Origin: [Chlorobium] sp. 445
GTDB lineage: Bacteria > Bacteroidota > Chlorobiia > Chlorobiales > Thermochlorobacteraceae
Assembly (NCBI GenBank): GCA_002763895.1
Contig: NSLH01000016.1
Location: 1 to 61,131, forward strand
Length of the DNA: 61,131 bases
Reading direction: 5' to 3'
The notes beneath the pieces are model-generated. The model was not told the DNA's origin, searched no databases, and saw only the letters and a program-made list of their open reading frames with translations. Below, one piece after another: positions 48,943 through 58,133 of this stretch (within the stretch, counting starts at the first letter, position 1; each line of letters starts with the position of its first letter). A program made the position numbers and the translations under genes.

Positions 48943-49205
48943 TGACTTTACTCCTTTGTTTTAGTTTGAGTGCTGATAAGCCAGAGAGTTGCACCTCTCT
49001 TCCATTAAGTTTTGCACGTTACACATTTGATGAGCCAAGTTCCAAACTTTAGGTTGCAGCATCGCGCTAGCTTTACTTCAGGCACCAACTTCACAATCTC
49101 CTTTGAGTTATCAGGACGTTTTTCTAATGCTGCAGAATGTGTTAGTTTTCGTTTTTGATTTGCGTTACTAAAAGAAATTCTCTTACACTGCTAACTTGAA
49201 TTTCT

Positions 49206-50838
49206 ATGTGCACTTCTGCAAACTCCACAACTTCTCACATCTTGCTTCTACATCTGCTCTTCTTTGTCCTGCTCTTTGGGTGTGCATCGCCACAAAGCAG
49301 CATCAAAAGCATTGACACGCTGAACGATGAACAAGCCATGTTTGAAGCCTTTGGCAAATTTGCCCAAGAGCATCCTGATTTGCCTGAGAGTGTCTATGCC
49401 CTTTATCGGCGTGGCGAGATTTTCCAAAAGCGCGGTCGATTCGAAGATGCCAAACAGGAATATGCACGTGCTCTTGAACGCAACGCTGCACTTTCTCAAA
49501 AAAATGAGCGATACGCCCTGCTTGCACTCTATCGCCAGTGCGATTTGCTGTATGCCGATTACAAGCGCCTTCAACCTGCCTTTGTTATTCCACCCAGTGC
49601 ATTTGAGCCCAAACAGTCTGCAGAACGTATCACATACGCGCCAGTAACAACAGAAAAACTTTCACTCAAAAAAACACTGGGTAAAAATTTGGTCGATCTG
49701 CTCAATGGCTTTCGCACGCAAGGCACAAGTGTTGGCGCGACAGTCACGGATTATATCAATGTCGCTGATGCCGTGTGCTACCTCTCCGAAGAACTTGGTG
49801 ATGGCTTCATGCGTCTTGGCGATAGTCTCAGAACGCTGCACAATGCACAAGGGCGAGCCCTGAATCCCAACAAAATGATTTTAGCGGCTTATCAAGCCAA
49901 TGTTGATGCTGCTGCCCAATACGACATTGCTGCCAAAGATTACAAGACGCTACGCGAAGAACTGCTCAATGCACGTACCGATAGCGCCACATCACCTGCA
50001 GTCCTATCAACCATTGAACCTTTGATTGAAAAGTTTGCGACCAAAATTGTGGAGATGCGCTACAAGTCTGGCTACGCACATGAGCAAAACGCCCTGCTCA
50101 CGCTTGGCGCTGAACCAGATGAAGCGCAGAAAAATGCCACACTCAAATTGCCAATTGAACAAATTGATTTACCAATTGGGGAAATGGCTAGTCTGCTCTA
50201 CCTTTCTCAAATTGTCGAGCGTTTTCGTGCGCCCCTCTCTTGAGCAAGCAGTGAAGTTCTACAAACTTGGCTTGCAGGAATCTGCCGAGATGAACGTGGC
50301 AACGACAAACTATGCTGCCATGTCGGAGCAAGCGATTTTGGAACTCGCTCAGAAAGCGGCACAACGCAGCGATTCACTGTCTTATCTTGCCTTGCGTTAT
50401 TTTGATGATGCACACGCTGCTTATTTGCAAAAACTTTCCTTGCTTGGTCTTCAGACGCCGAAAGATACGCTCGAGCTTTTTGTGCAAGCCAAACGCATGG
50501 AACGTTTGCTCAAAACGCATCACGATCTTGTGCTGAATGCACTTGCAGAATATGACAAAGCATTTAAGGTGCTCAAAGAAATTGGTATTTCCCAGGCAGC
50601 CATATCACCTGTGCGCGAGCGTGCTCACATGTTCTCCGACACTGTGCTCCATGCTGTCAAGACGCGGCAAGCCACACTTACACAATTTTTAGCTGATGTG
50701 CAGAAAACCACAAAGAAAGACCGACGCAAGATTTGGTATCTTTCTGCGCTTGCACATTACGAACCGCTTGTAGCCATGCTGCGTACCAACTTCAGCAATT
50801 TTCAAGAATCGCGCTCTCGACTTGCGGTAATGAAGTAA
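49206..50838 (+). CDS. TPR-like lipoprotein, large helical (frameshifted)
   Basis: Signal peptide ending in the lipobox L-L-F-G-C-A. Residues about 40-120 carry tetratricopeptide-like repeats (Y-A-L-Y-R-R-G-E-I-F-Q-K-R-G-R); the rest is alpha-helical with no known motif. The frame stops at 50243, but removing one T from the four-base run 50222-50225 gives V-E-R-F-V-R-P-S-L-E-Q and carries on to 50838, about 543 residues. Likely faces the periplasm or outer membrane. Function unknown. Confidence 0.75.
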
Positions 50839-51019
50839 CGCTTGCACGGTTAAGTCAGTAAAAACACATTTTTGCTGCAAACAGCGCCACAAATTACCCG
50901 TGTCCTACGGACGATTTAGCCGTTTTTAGGCACAACTTACATCAAAACAATAACTTAGATTTTTCACTTAAAATCTCTCAATTGCGCATTCTGCAGCATT
51001 TTTTGGAACAGCGTTTAGC

Positions 51020-51027
51020 TATCTTTG
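51020..51027 (+). promoter_or_regulatory. Possible -7 box of the Rieske/cytochrome b operon
   Basis: TATCTTTG fits TAnnTTTG, 38 bases before the first start. The TTG at 51003 is too close to be the -33 box, so the call is partial. AAAAGGAG lies before the ATG at 51066. Confidence 0.4.
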
Positions 51028-51065
51028 TGAGCAATTGAAAAAGGAGAGAAAAGGAGTTAAGTAGT

Positions 51066-52241
51066 ATGGAGTACCAATTTCCCGCAGTGGATCCCATTCC
51101 ATTGCCTGCCCCCGTCTGGTTATTCAAACTTTTGCATATCGTAACGCTGGGCTTGCATTTCGTAGCAATGGAAATGCTGGTCGGCGGGCTGCTCGTGATG
51201 GCAGCGATGAACATTCTTGCAATGCGCCAGCCGCAACACTTGCTTGCTATCAGCCGCGCACAAACTGGTCAAATGCTGGCTAACCGCATGCCGATTGTAA
51301 TGACTTATGTCATCAACTTGGGCGTGCCGCCGTTGCTCTTTACGCAGGTGCTCTACGGTCGAGCCATTTACACCAGCAGCGTGCTCATTGGTGCGTTTTG
51401 GCTTGCGGTAATTTTTCTTTTAGCCAGTTGCTACTGGCTGCTCTACCGTGCCTCTCAGCGCGCTAGCGACAATAAACCGTATTGGCATATCGCACTCGGT
51501 GCATGGGTGCTTGCGGTCGTCATTGCGCGCATATACTCGACCAACATGACGCTGATGCTGCGCCCTGAGGTCTGGAATGCACTTTACCATAACTCGCCAA
51601 TTGGCTTGCAACTGCCACTTGATGATCCAACGACGACACCGCGCTGGCTTTTCATTCTTGCCGGTGGCTTTGCAACCGCTGGGATTTGGCTGCTCTGGCT
51701 TGCACCGTCCAACAAGCTCTTTCTCGATGTACAAACTTATATGAGTGGGCTTGGTGGCAGACTTGCAAGCCTTGCGCTGCTGGTTCAAGGGGCGTGTGCC
51801 TATTGGGTTGTCAGCGCTCAACCACCAGCGGTTCAAGACGCGCTTGGCAATACCTTGCTTACCAACGTCTCTGGCTACATCTGGATTGCACTGGCGGCAG
51901 TCTTACTGGGTCTTGCGCTTTTTAGCGCAATTCGCTCGAAGCCATCGAAACTTATCGGCTGGACAGGATTTGCTGCAGCCATTGTCGCCATGCTTGCCAT
52001 GACTGCCTTTCGTGATGGACTGCGCGACATTACACTGCTCACCAAAGGCTTTGATGTCTGGGATAGAGTCGTGGTTACAAATTGGTCTGTCGTCATCATT
52101 TTTCTACTGCTTTTTGTTGCAGGTTTAGGCATTATTGGCTGGCTTCTGACGGTTGTCTTAAAAGCCAAGCCAGTGATTTTAGGCATTGACAACACGATTT
52201 TTGAATCTCAACCTAGAGTGGAGGAACACGCCCATGAGTAA
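51066..52241 (+). CDS. Multi-helix membrane protein, distant cytochrome bd subunit I-like, first gene of the Rieske operon
   Basis: 391 residues with about nine membrane helices. Helix 1 has L-L-H-I-V-T-L-G-L-H-F, two histidines placed like the heme ligand of helix 1 in CydA, and N-L-G-V-P-P-L-L-F-T-Q-V-L-Y-G resembles the G-x-x-x-G-x-P-x-x-F-x-x-G loop before helix 3 of that family. The Q-loop G-R-Q-P-W is absent, so it should not be an ordinary oxidase. It overlaps the Rieske gene by 8 bases, which suggests one complex. The bd link is inference from helix pattern. Confidence 0.65.
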   Translation: MEYQFPAVDPIPLPAPVWLFKLLHIVTLGLHFVAMEMLVGGLLVMAAMNILAMRQPQHLLAISRAQTGQMLANRMPIVMTYVINLGVPPLLFTQVLYGRAIYTSSVLIGAFWLAVIFLLASCYWLLYRASQRASDNKPYWHIALGAWVLAVVIARIYSTNMTLMLRPEVWNALYHNSPIGLQLPLDDPTTTPRWLFILAGGFATAGIWLLWLAPSNKLFLDVQTYMSGLGGRLASLALLVQGACAYWVVSAQPPAVQDALGNTLLTNVSGYIWIALAAVLLGLALFSAIRSKPSKLIGWTGFAAAIVAMLAMTAFRDGLRDITLLTKGFDVWDRVVVTNWSVVIIFLLLFVAGLGIIGWLLTVVLKAKPVILGIDNTIFESQPRVEEHAHE

Positions 52242-52743
52242 CGCCGCCGAACAACCGCTCTCTCATGCATCTAATTCAGTCGGTGCAGAGAGCGCAAAAG
52301 AAGAATCTATAAGCCGCCGTGCCTTTACGACTGCGCTCTTTACAGGTATTGGACTGTGCTATGCTGGCGCAATTGGTTATCCAATTTATCGCTACCTTGC
52401 TTCACCTATCCAAAAGTCTATGGAAGCTGCAAAGGTTTCCGAAGTGCGCTTGCCTGATGCTGAGAAACTCGAGCCCGGTGCCGCCCTGCTCTTTAAGTTT
52501 GGCACAAAGCCCGGCATTTTGATTCACCACAAAGACAACACTTGGAGCGCCATGGAAGCCGTTTGCACCCACATGGCTTGCACGGTGCAGTATCAACCTG
52601 ACTTGAACAGACTGTTTTGTGCATGTCATGGTGGTGTCTATGATGTTAAGACAGGCAGTGCGCTCAGCGGTCCACCGCCAAAGCCCTTGAAGACCTTCAA
52701 GGTCGAAGTAGGTGAGGGTGGCGTTACAGTCTCCAAAGTTTAA
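52234..52743 (+). CDS. petC: Rieske iron-sulfur protein
   Basis: 169 residues. A twin-arginine S-R-R-A-F and one membrane helix (about 30-50) are followed by a Rieske domain with box I C-T-H-M-A-C (Cys111, His113) and box II C-A-C-H-G-G (Cys129, His132) holding the 2Fe-2S cluster; Cys116 and Cys131 should form the disulfide. Takes electrons from quinol at the Qo site of cytochrome b, encoded 21 bases downstream. ATG 52234 is chosen because the longer start at 52186 lies inside the previous gene. Confidence 0.95.
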   Translation: MSNAAEQPLSHASNSVGAESAKEESISRRAFTTALFTGIGLCYAGAIGYPIYRYLASPIQKSMEAAKVSEVRLPDAEKLEPGAALLFKFGTKPGILIHHKDNTWSAMEAVCTHMACTVQYQPDLNRLFCACHGGVYDVKTGSALSGPPPKPLKTFKVEVGEGGVTVSKV

Positions 52744-52764
52744 CCCTGAAAGGAGTTTCCAACA

Positions 52765-53844
52765 ATGATGAAAGCGCTTTATCGCTGGGTCGATGAGCGG
52801 CTAAGTCTGAGCGAGATTATCAAGTTTGCTTCAAAAAAGACCGTGCCTGCACATCGCCACTCGTTTTGGTATTTCTGGGGCGGTATTTCTCTCTTCTTTT
52901 TTATCGTGCAATGCCTGACTGGCGTCCTGCTCTTGGTCTATTACCGCCCGGGTCCCGAAGCCTATGAATCGGTACGACAAATCACCAATGAGATTGAGTT
53001 TGGTTGGCTGATTCGCTCTGCTCACTCATGGTCAGCAAACTTGATGGTGGTTGCGGTCTTCGTGCACATGTTCTCCGTTTATTTTATGAAAGCCTATCGC
53101 GCGCCGCGTGAATTTGGCTGGTGGAGCGGCATGCTACTTCTGATTCTGACCCTACTTTTTGGCTTCAGCGGCTACCTGCTGCCGATGGACGAGCTGGCTT
53201 ACTTTGCCACAAAAGTCGGGCTCTCCATTCCAGAAGCCCTGCCCGTGATTGGTCAGCCCATGACCAACCTTTTCCGTGGCGGATTGGAAGTGAGCGAAAT
53301 TACGGTGCAGCGGTTCTTTGCCTTGCATGTTGTTGTCATGCCCGCCATCTTTTTGCCAATCTTGATTTTTCATCTCTGGCTCGTACAAAAGCATGGCAAC
53401 GCAACCCTACCGAGTGAAGAAGCCAAACCAGCTTCGGAACGCAAGTCGATTCCTTTTTTTCCGAACTTTTTGATGCAAGATTTAGCCATGTGGCTCATTG
53501 CACTCAATGTGCTTGCCCTTTGTGCGTCTATCTACCCGTGGGGCATCGGCGAAGAAGCCGACCCTCTAAAGCCTGCCCCTGAGGGCATCCATCCTGAATG
53601 GTATTTTATGAGTGCCTTCCAGACGCTGAAAATTCTGGGTAAGATGTTTTCAGGCGAACTTGCCGCTTTCGGTGAAGGCTTAGGCATCACGCTGTTCACC
53701 TTGGGCTTGCTGCTTTGGACCCTGATTCCACTTTATGACAACAAGCATGTCAATGGTCGCCGTGCGCGTAATGCGACTTACTTTGGATTGCTTGCGCTCG
53801 GAATCATTATCGTTACGACCATCTGGGGCTATATGTCTATCTGA
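52765..53844 (+). CDS. petB: Cytochrome b of a Rieske complex, long form with b6-type heme spacing
   Basis: 359 residues. The four heme histidines are His87, His101, His188 and His203, in S-A-H-S-W, V-H-M-F, A-L-H-V-V and I-F-H-L-W; 14 residues lie between His188 and His203, the b6f spacing. The Qo motif is P-E-W-Y-F, as in many menaquinol enzymes. The N- and C-terminal halves are fused in one chain (about eight helices). It oxidises quinol and passes electrons to the Rieske protein; no cytochrome c1 or f gene is present, and the likely next carrier is the fused cytochrome c downstream. Confidence 0.95.
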   Translation: MMKALYRWVDERLSLSEIIKFASKKTVPAHRHSFWYFWGGISLFFFIVQCLTGVLLLVYYRPGPEAYESVRQITNEIEFGWLIRSAHSWSANLMVVAVFVHMFSVYFMKAYRAPREFGWWSGMLLLILTLLFGFSGYLLPMDELAYFATKVGLSIPEALPVIGQPMTNLFRGGLEVSEITVQRFFALHVVVMPAIFLPILIFHLWLVQKHGNATLPSEEAKPASERKSIPFFPNFLMQDLAMWLIALNVLALCASIYPWGIGEEADPLKPAPEGIHPEWYFMSAFQTLKILGKMFSGELAAFGEGLGITLFTLGLLLWTLIPLYDNKHVNGRRARNATYFGLLALGIIIVTTIWGYMSI

Positions 53845-53893
53845 AACCTATTGCTTATTCAACTGAATCACAAAGAGAAAGGAAGTAACAACT

Positions 53894-55315
53894 ATGAACT
53901 ACCCATTTTGGGATGTACCTGTCATCGGTAGCGGATGGGTAATTGGGCTCATCTCTATTTTTCACGTGCTGATCTCCCAATTTGCAGTTGGCGGTGGGCT
54001 CTACCTCGTACTTGCTGAACGCAAAGCCCTGCGCGAAAACCGATTGGATTGGCTTGCACGCCTGAAAAATCATTCGCGCTTTTTTCTCATCATGACTAAT
54101 GTCTTTGGCGCCACTTCTGGCGTAGGCATCTGGTTTGCCATTGGACTTGCACACCCTGAATCGACCAGCACACTCATTCATAACTTTGTCTTTGGGTGGG
54201 CAATGGAATGGGTGTTCTTTATCGTCGAACTCTCCTCTGCTGCCGTCTACTACTACTCTTGGAATAAAATCTCACATGAAGCTCACCAGCGCGTGGGATG
54301 GCTCTATGCGTTCTCGTCGTTCTGCACGCTCGTGATTATCAATGGTATTCTGAGCTTTATGCTTACGCCCGGTGAAGCCTGGCTTGCAGTTGCTGGCACC
54401 GGACAAGAAGCCTCGCAATTTTGGTCAGCGTTCTTCAATCCGACTTACTTCCCAAGCCTGTTCTTGCGCATCTTGGTGTGCATTTCACTTGCTGGAATCT
54501 GGTCGTTGGTCTCATATAGCCGTTTGGATCATGATGTGAAAGCTAAAGGCGAACTCATTACTTGGAGTTCAAAATGGCTTATTCCCTCATTCGTCGCTAC
54601 GCCATTTGCTTTCCTCTGGTATCTTGCAAGCGTCCCTGAAGTCAATCGTTCTCTGCTTGAACTTGGTATCTCTACGATTGGCTCAGGCGCTTTCACGCAA
54701 GTTACACGCATTGCGCTCGTGATGGTTATGACTTCGGCTACGATTGTCGGTGTGGTCTATTTCTTTGTGCGCAAAGCTCCACAAGATTTTGCGTTCGGAC
54801 ATGGTTTAGCGGTGCTCTTTCTTGCAGCAGTCATCACAGCCTCTGGCGAATACGCCCGCGAAATGCTGCGCAAGCCTTATGTCATTGCACAACATATGTA
54901 TTCCAATGGCATTCGTAAGTCAGAAGTAGCTCAAATGAGTCAGAAAGGCTATTTGCAAAAATCCATGTGGGTACGCCCTGTTGCCGACAACAGCAATGAG
55001 CCCGAACTCATCCTCTCCAAAGGTGAAGCCATGTACCGTGGTCAATGCTTGAACTGCCATACAAGCACAGGATATCGCTCCCTGACCAAATTCCTCTCTG
55101 GACGCGACCATCAGTCTATTACCAATCTCTTACAAACGCTGCATGAATACAAGGACGACTCTCCTTACAAAAAGTATATGCCGCAATTGGTAGGCACACC
55201 TGATGAAATTGCTGCCTTGAGCGACTACTTGGACTACAAGGTCAATAAAGAGAAAAGTCGCATTGCGGCACTGATGCGCACACATGAAAATCAAAAAGTA
55301 GCGCAAGTCGAGTAG
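53894..55315 (+). CDS. Cytochrome bd subunit I-like protein fused to a c-type cytochrome
   Basis: 473 residues. The first 340 form eight or nine helices: I-F-H-V-L-I-S-Q-F with His24 placed like CydA His19, a G-A-T-S-G-V-G-I-W-F stretch, and M-E-W-V-F-F-I-V-E like the acidic pair of the CydA proton path. The G-R-Q-P-W Q-loop is absent. The C-terminal 110 residues are a monoheme cytochrome c with C-L-N-C-H at about 384 and a Met ligand in Y-M-P-Q-L-x-G-T-P. It may take electrons from the Rieske protein in place of cytochrome c1. Related bd-like/c fusions exist in other phyla; its exact role is not known to me. Confidence 0.75.
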   Translation: MNYPFWDVPVIGSGWVIGLISIFHVLISQFAVGGGLYLVLAERKALRENRLDWLARLKNHSRFFLIMTNVFGATSGVGIWFAIGLAHPESTSTLIHNFVFGWAMEWVFFIVELSSAAVYYYSWNKISHEAHQRVGWLYAFSSFCTLVIINGILSFMLTPGEAWLAVAGTGQEASQFWSAFFNPTYFPSLFLRILVCISLAGIWSLVSYSRLDHDVKAKGELITWSSKWLIPSFVATPFAFLWYLASVPEVNRSLLELGISTIGSGAFTQVTRIALVMVMTSATIVGVVYFFVRKAPQDFAFGHGLAVLFLAAVITASGEYAREMLRKPYVIAQHMYSNGIRKSEVAQMSQKGYLQKSMWVRPVADNSNEPELILSKGEAMYRGQCLNCHTSTGYRSLTKFLSGRDHQSITNLLQTLHEYKDDSPYKKYMPQLVGTPDEIAALSDYLDYKVNKEKSRIAALMRTHENQKVAQVE

Positions 55316-55343
55316 TTCCCCCCTTTCTGCATTGTTGCTCTGC

Positions 55344-55377
55344 AAAAGCAAGCGTTTTGAGCGCTTGCTTTTTTTTT
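55344..55377 (+). terminator. Intrinsic terminator of the Rieske operon
   Basis: AAAAGCAAGCG (55344-55354), a seven-base loop, CGCTTGCTTTT (55362-55372), then a T run to 55377. It lies 28 bases after the last stop. Confidence 0.9.
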
Positions 55378-55596
55378 CGAGCATTTTTGTGTGTCTTTAT
55401 GCAACAAAATTCCATAACTCCTTTTCTAAATAGCACTTAGCAACTTCCTTTTTTTAGAGTTAATCAAAATTTTCTAACAAGTTTTTTTTGTTTTTTTTCA
55501 CAGAAAAACCTAACGTTGTCTACTCATTAGCGTAACTAATGAAAGCCGATGAGCTCTGTTTTTTCCGTCAACGGCTAAAGAAAAAGGGGGATAAAT

Positions 55597-56033
55597 ATGA
55601 AAAAGGTGCTTTGCTTCTCGCTCTTGCCCTCTGGTTCTTGCCCCTTGCAATTGCACTTGCTCAACCGAATGCCAAGTGGAGTTATGTGGCTGAATCAGGT
55701 GTGGTGAAATACTTTGCTACATCATCTGATGCGCGCCTAAACCGCGCTACGGAGACGATAGACCTCTGGGTACTTATGGAGTATCAAAATGCTTTACCCA
55801 GTGGCCTGGTTCGTCAAGAAAATTTGATGCGCTTTGATATACGACATGCACGTTTTGCCTTTAAGGAAATCATTGGCTACGCCGACGATGGCTCTTTGCT
55901 CTTTCATGTTGTACGTCCTGATGAAAAACTTATGTGGAAAAAAGTAACGGTGCAAAGTGCTGGTCAAGCCCTTTTTGAATTTGCGTCAGATATTTATACC
56001 TCGATGATACGTCTTGTCGGTAGCCTTAAATAA
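55597..56033 (+). CDS. Small exported protein, surface-adhesin E-like (frameshift in the signal peptide)
   Basis: About 145 residues. A GGGGG ribosome site precedes ATG 55597, and if the five-A run 55600-55604 has one A more, the start reads M-K-K-G-A-L-L-L-A-L-A and opens a normal signal peptide (to A-L-A-Q). Otherwise an upstream ATG at 55539 must be used, with 18 charged residues before it. The mature part (W-S-Y-V-A, D-L-W-V-L-M-E-Y, F-D-I-R-H-A-R-F) looks like the surface-adhesin protein E family of small beta proteins. Function unknown. A terminator follows. Confidence 0.6.
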
Positions 56034-56057
56034 CTTGTTTGCCTGCATGTGCATAAT

Positions 56058-56081
56058 AGGCGGCTTAAGTGCCGCCTTTTT
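56058..56081 (+). terminator. Intrinsic terminator after the small exported protein
   Basis: AGGCGGC (56058-56064), a six-base loop, GCCGCCT (56071-56077), and a T run to 56081. Confidence 0.85.
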
Positions 56082-56099
56082 GATTTTCATCAAAAAAAG

Positions 56100-57974
56100 T
56101 CAAAAAAGATTGATTAGGTTGAAATGCACTTTTCCACGCAGAATTGTGTCTCCTTCGCCCAGTGCGTAACTAATGCCGAGCAATCCGAGTGGGGTTTCTA
56201 AGCGTGCGCCGATGCCCAGCCCCTGTCGCCAGCCTTCGCGCGCCGCGTCCCGCACATTGAGCGGATTTTGCGGCTTAAAAAAATACCCAAAGTCATAGAA
56301 GAGAAAAGCAAAGGCTTTACGTGAGAGTTGCAAGCGATATTCGACATTTGCAAAGAAGTAGCGCGAAGCTAAAAATTCTTGTTCACGATAGCCACGCAAA
56401 GTCTGCGCGCCGCCGAATCGGAACAGATCGCTGAACTGCACTTCTTCGGCTAAGAGTGCCTGACCGACGACACGCAGCGCCAGCACTTGTCGCAAGAAAG
56501 TTTGCTGATACCACTCGGCTTCCAATGATAGGCGTTGCTGCACCACACTACGCTGCACGGTTAAGGCTTCCAAGAGAGAATCTGGTGCATCGAGTGTTTT
56601 TGTGCCAATGCGGTATTCATTTCGAAAGAGTACGCCTGAGGTTGGATTGAGCGGATAGTCGCGCGAGTCGTAGGCAATCCCAAGCCCGGTGAGCGTAATG
56701 CCACTCTGCAAAATTGGGTCATCGCGCTTTGTGCCTTGAAAGATAGGATTGATTCGCTCCACTTGCGCGAGCGCTGACACCGAAAAGTTTTCACTGAGTT
56801 GATAGCTCAAACTTCCTGAAAGCAGCAGTTGTGAAAATGACGAATCTTGTTGCAATTGCATGGCTTCTAGTGAAGCGTTCAGTGCCATGCCCAAAATCCA
56901 AGGCTCTTGGTAGCTTACACGAAGTTCTTGAGTGAAATTGTTCGGTCGTTGCCAGCGTACCCCGAGCCGTCGCCCTGAACCGAACAAATTGCGTAAGCCA
57001 ATGTTGACCAATCCTGTCAGAAATCCTGTCTCTTCGGGCGGAATAGGAGGCTGATAGCCGATGATACCGTCAAATGTATTGACATTGCCTTCTACAAGAT
57101 CAAACTTGATGACGGCTTGTAGCGTATCGCTTTGCATGGATTTTTGCAAAATCAGCAGTTCGGGGTCGCTTACGCGCTCAAAGAAACCCAGCCGTTCTAA
57201 ACGCGGTTTGAGTTGCATAAACTTTTCCTCGCTGTATAGTTCTCCGACTTTGAGCGGCAGTTCGCGTGTAAGGGTTTCAGGCTGTGTGTTTAGGCTATCG
57301 GAAAACTTGTAGCCTGCAATTTGTACGACTGGACCTTCTTCAATAGCAAGGCTAAGTTTCAAGCCCGTTGTTATGCCGTCGTCAGTGCGTGTCTCAATGC
57401 GCTCCACTCTTACCACCGAGATTTTGGCGAACGGTCGCCCCAGCCTTTCATAGCGCGAGAGCACAGCCTCAAAATCTTTCTCGAGCGTTTCATTGTCCAG
57501 CACATCTCCTTCATGCGTTGTCATGAGCAGCCGAAGATCATTTTCAGAAAGTGCTCGATTGCCGCTAAACTGAATTTCCGTGATCTTGGTCAGCGGTCCT
57601 TCACTGAGGAAAATTTCTGCGTGAATTTGCTTTTCTTCAGGCAAAAGTGTCCAGCGCACACTATCGATTTTGAAATCGTAATAGCCTAAGCGCGCATAGA
57701 CCGACTTTAGTCGCTCAATTTGCGCTTGAAACGAGAGTGAATCCACCGGTGCAGGTGTTGGGAAAATTGCCGCAAGTCTCGTGCTCGAGATGTCTTTTGC
57801 GCCATAGATACGCACGCTTTTGAGCATCAGCGGAGCGCTTACCTCTTGTGCCACGATTTGCTCTTCTGGGCAGAATATCACCACAGCACACAATACACTT
57901 ACTGCAAAAGTCCTTAACATCAAAGATTTTACTTGCCATGCAGCTGGCAACTTGCCTTGCGCCTGTTTTTTCAT
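56100..57974 (-). CDS. Outer-membrane Omp85 protein (BamA/TamA type)
   Basis: About 624 residues from ATG 57974, which opens a basic n-region and a hydrophobic signal segment. POTRA-like repeats span about residues 50-310 (for example L-G-Y-Y-D-F near 100 and E-I-Q-F-S-G-N-R-A-L), followed by a C-terminal 16-strand barrel with the family motif L-R-G-Y-R-E in the lid loop and a final aromatic-ended strand, F-N-L-I-N-L-F. With only about three POTRA domains it is shorter than most BamA proteins, so a TamA-like or translocation role is as likely as barrel assembly. Confidence 0.85.
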   Translation of the reverse strand: MKKQAQGKLPAAWQVKSLMLRTFAVSVLCAVVIFCPEEQIVAQEVSAPLMLKSVRIYGAKDISSTRLAAIFPTPAPVDSLSFQAQIERLKSVYARLGYYDFKIDSVRWTLLPEEKQIHAEIFLSEGPLTKITEIQFSGNRALSENDLRLLMTTHEGDVLDNETLEKDFEAVLSRYERLGRPFAKISVVRVERIETRTDDGITTGLKLSLAIEEGPVVQIAGYKFSDSLNTQPETLTRELPLKVGELYSEEKFMQLKPRLERLGFFERVSDPELLILQKSMQSDTLQAVIKFDLVEGNVNTFDGIIGYQPPIPPEETGFLTGLVNIGLRNLFGSGRRLGVRWQRPNNFTQELRVSYQEPWILGMALNASLEAMQLQQDSSFSQLLLSGSLSYQLSENFSVSALAQVERINPIFQGTKRDDPILQSGITLTGLGIAYDSRDYPLNPTSGVLFRNEYRIGTKTLDAPDSLLEALTVQRSVVQQRLSLEAEWYQQTFLRQVLALRVVGQALLAEEVQFSDLFRFGGAQTLRGYREQEFLASRYFFANVEYRLQLSRKAFAFLFYDFGYFFKPQNPLNVRDAAREGWRQGLGIGARLETPLGLLGISYALGEGDTILRGKVHFNLINLF

Positions 57975-58133
57975 GTTGAAAAGCGCAAGGAATTTTGTAG
58001 ATTTGTACTCATCCTGTAACAAGTTCGTTTGCCAACTTTTCATCTCACGATGAAGTTAAAACTGAGAGAGCCAGCGCGCTCTGCTCACATAAACCATACA
58101 ACCCGAACGTGTTTCTAAACCTATCTATCACCA

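Noticed and set aside
51066-55315. Ordinary cytochrome bd oxidase
   Set aside because: Neither bd-like protein has the G-R-Q-P-W Q-loop, there is no CydB, and Rieske and cytochrome b genes lie between them.
51066-55315. Alternative complex III
   Set aside because: No multi-heme cytochrome, molybdopterin-like or NrfD-like subunits are present.
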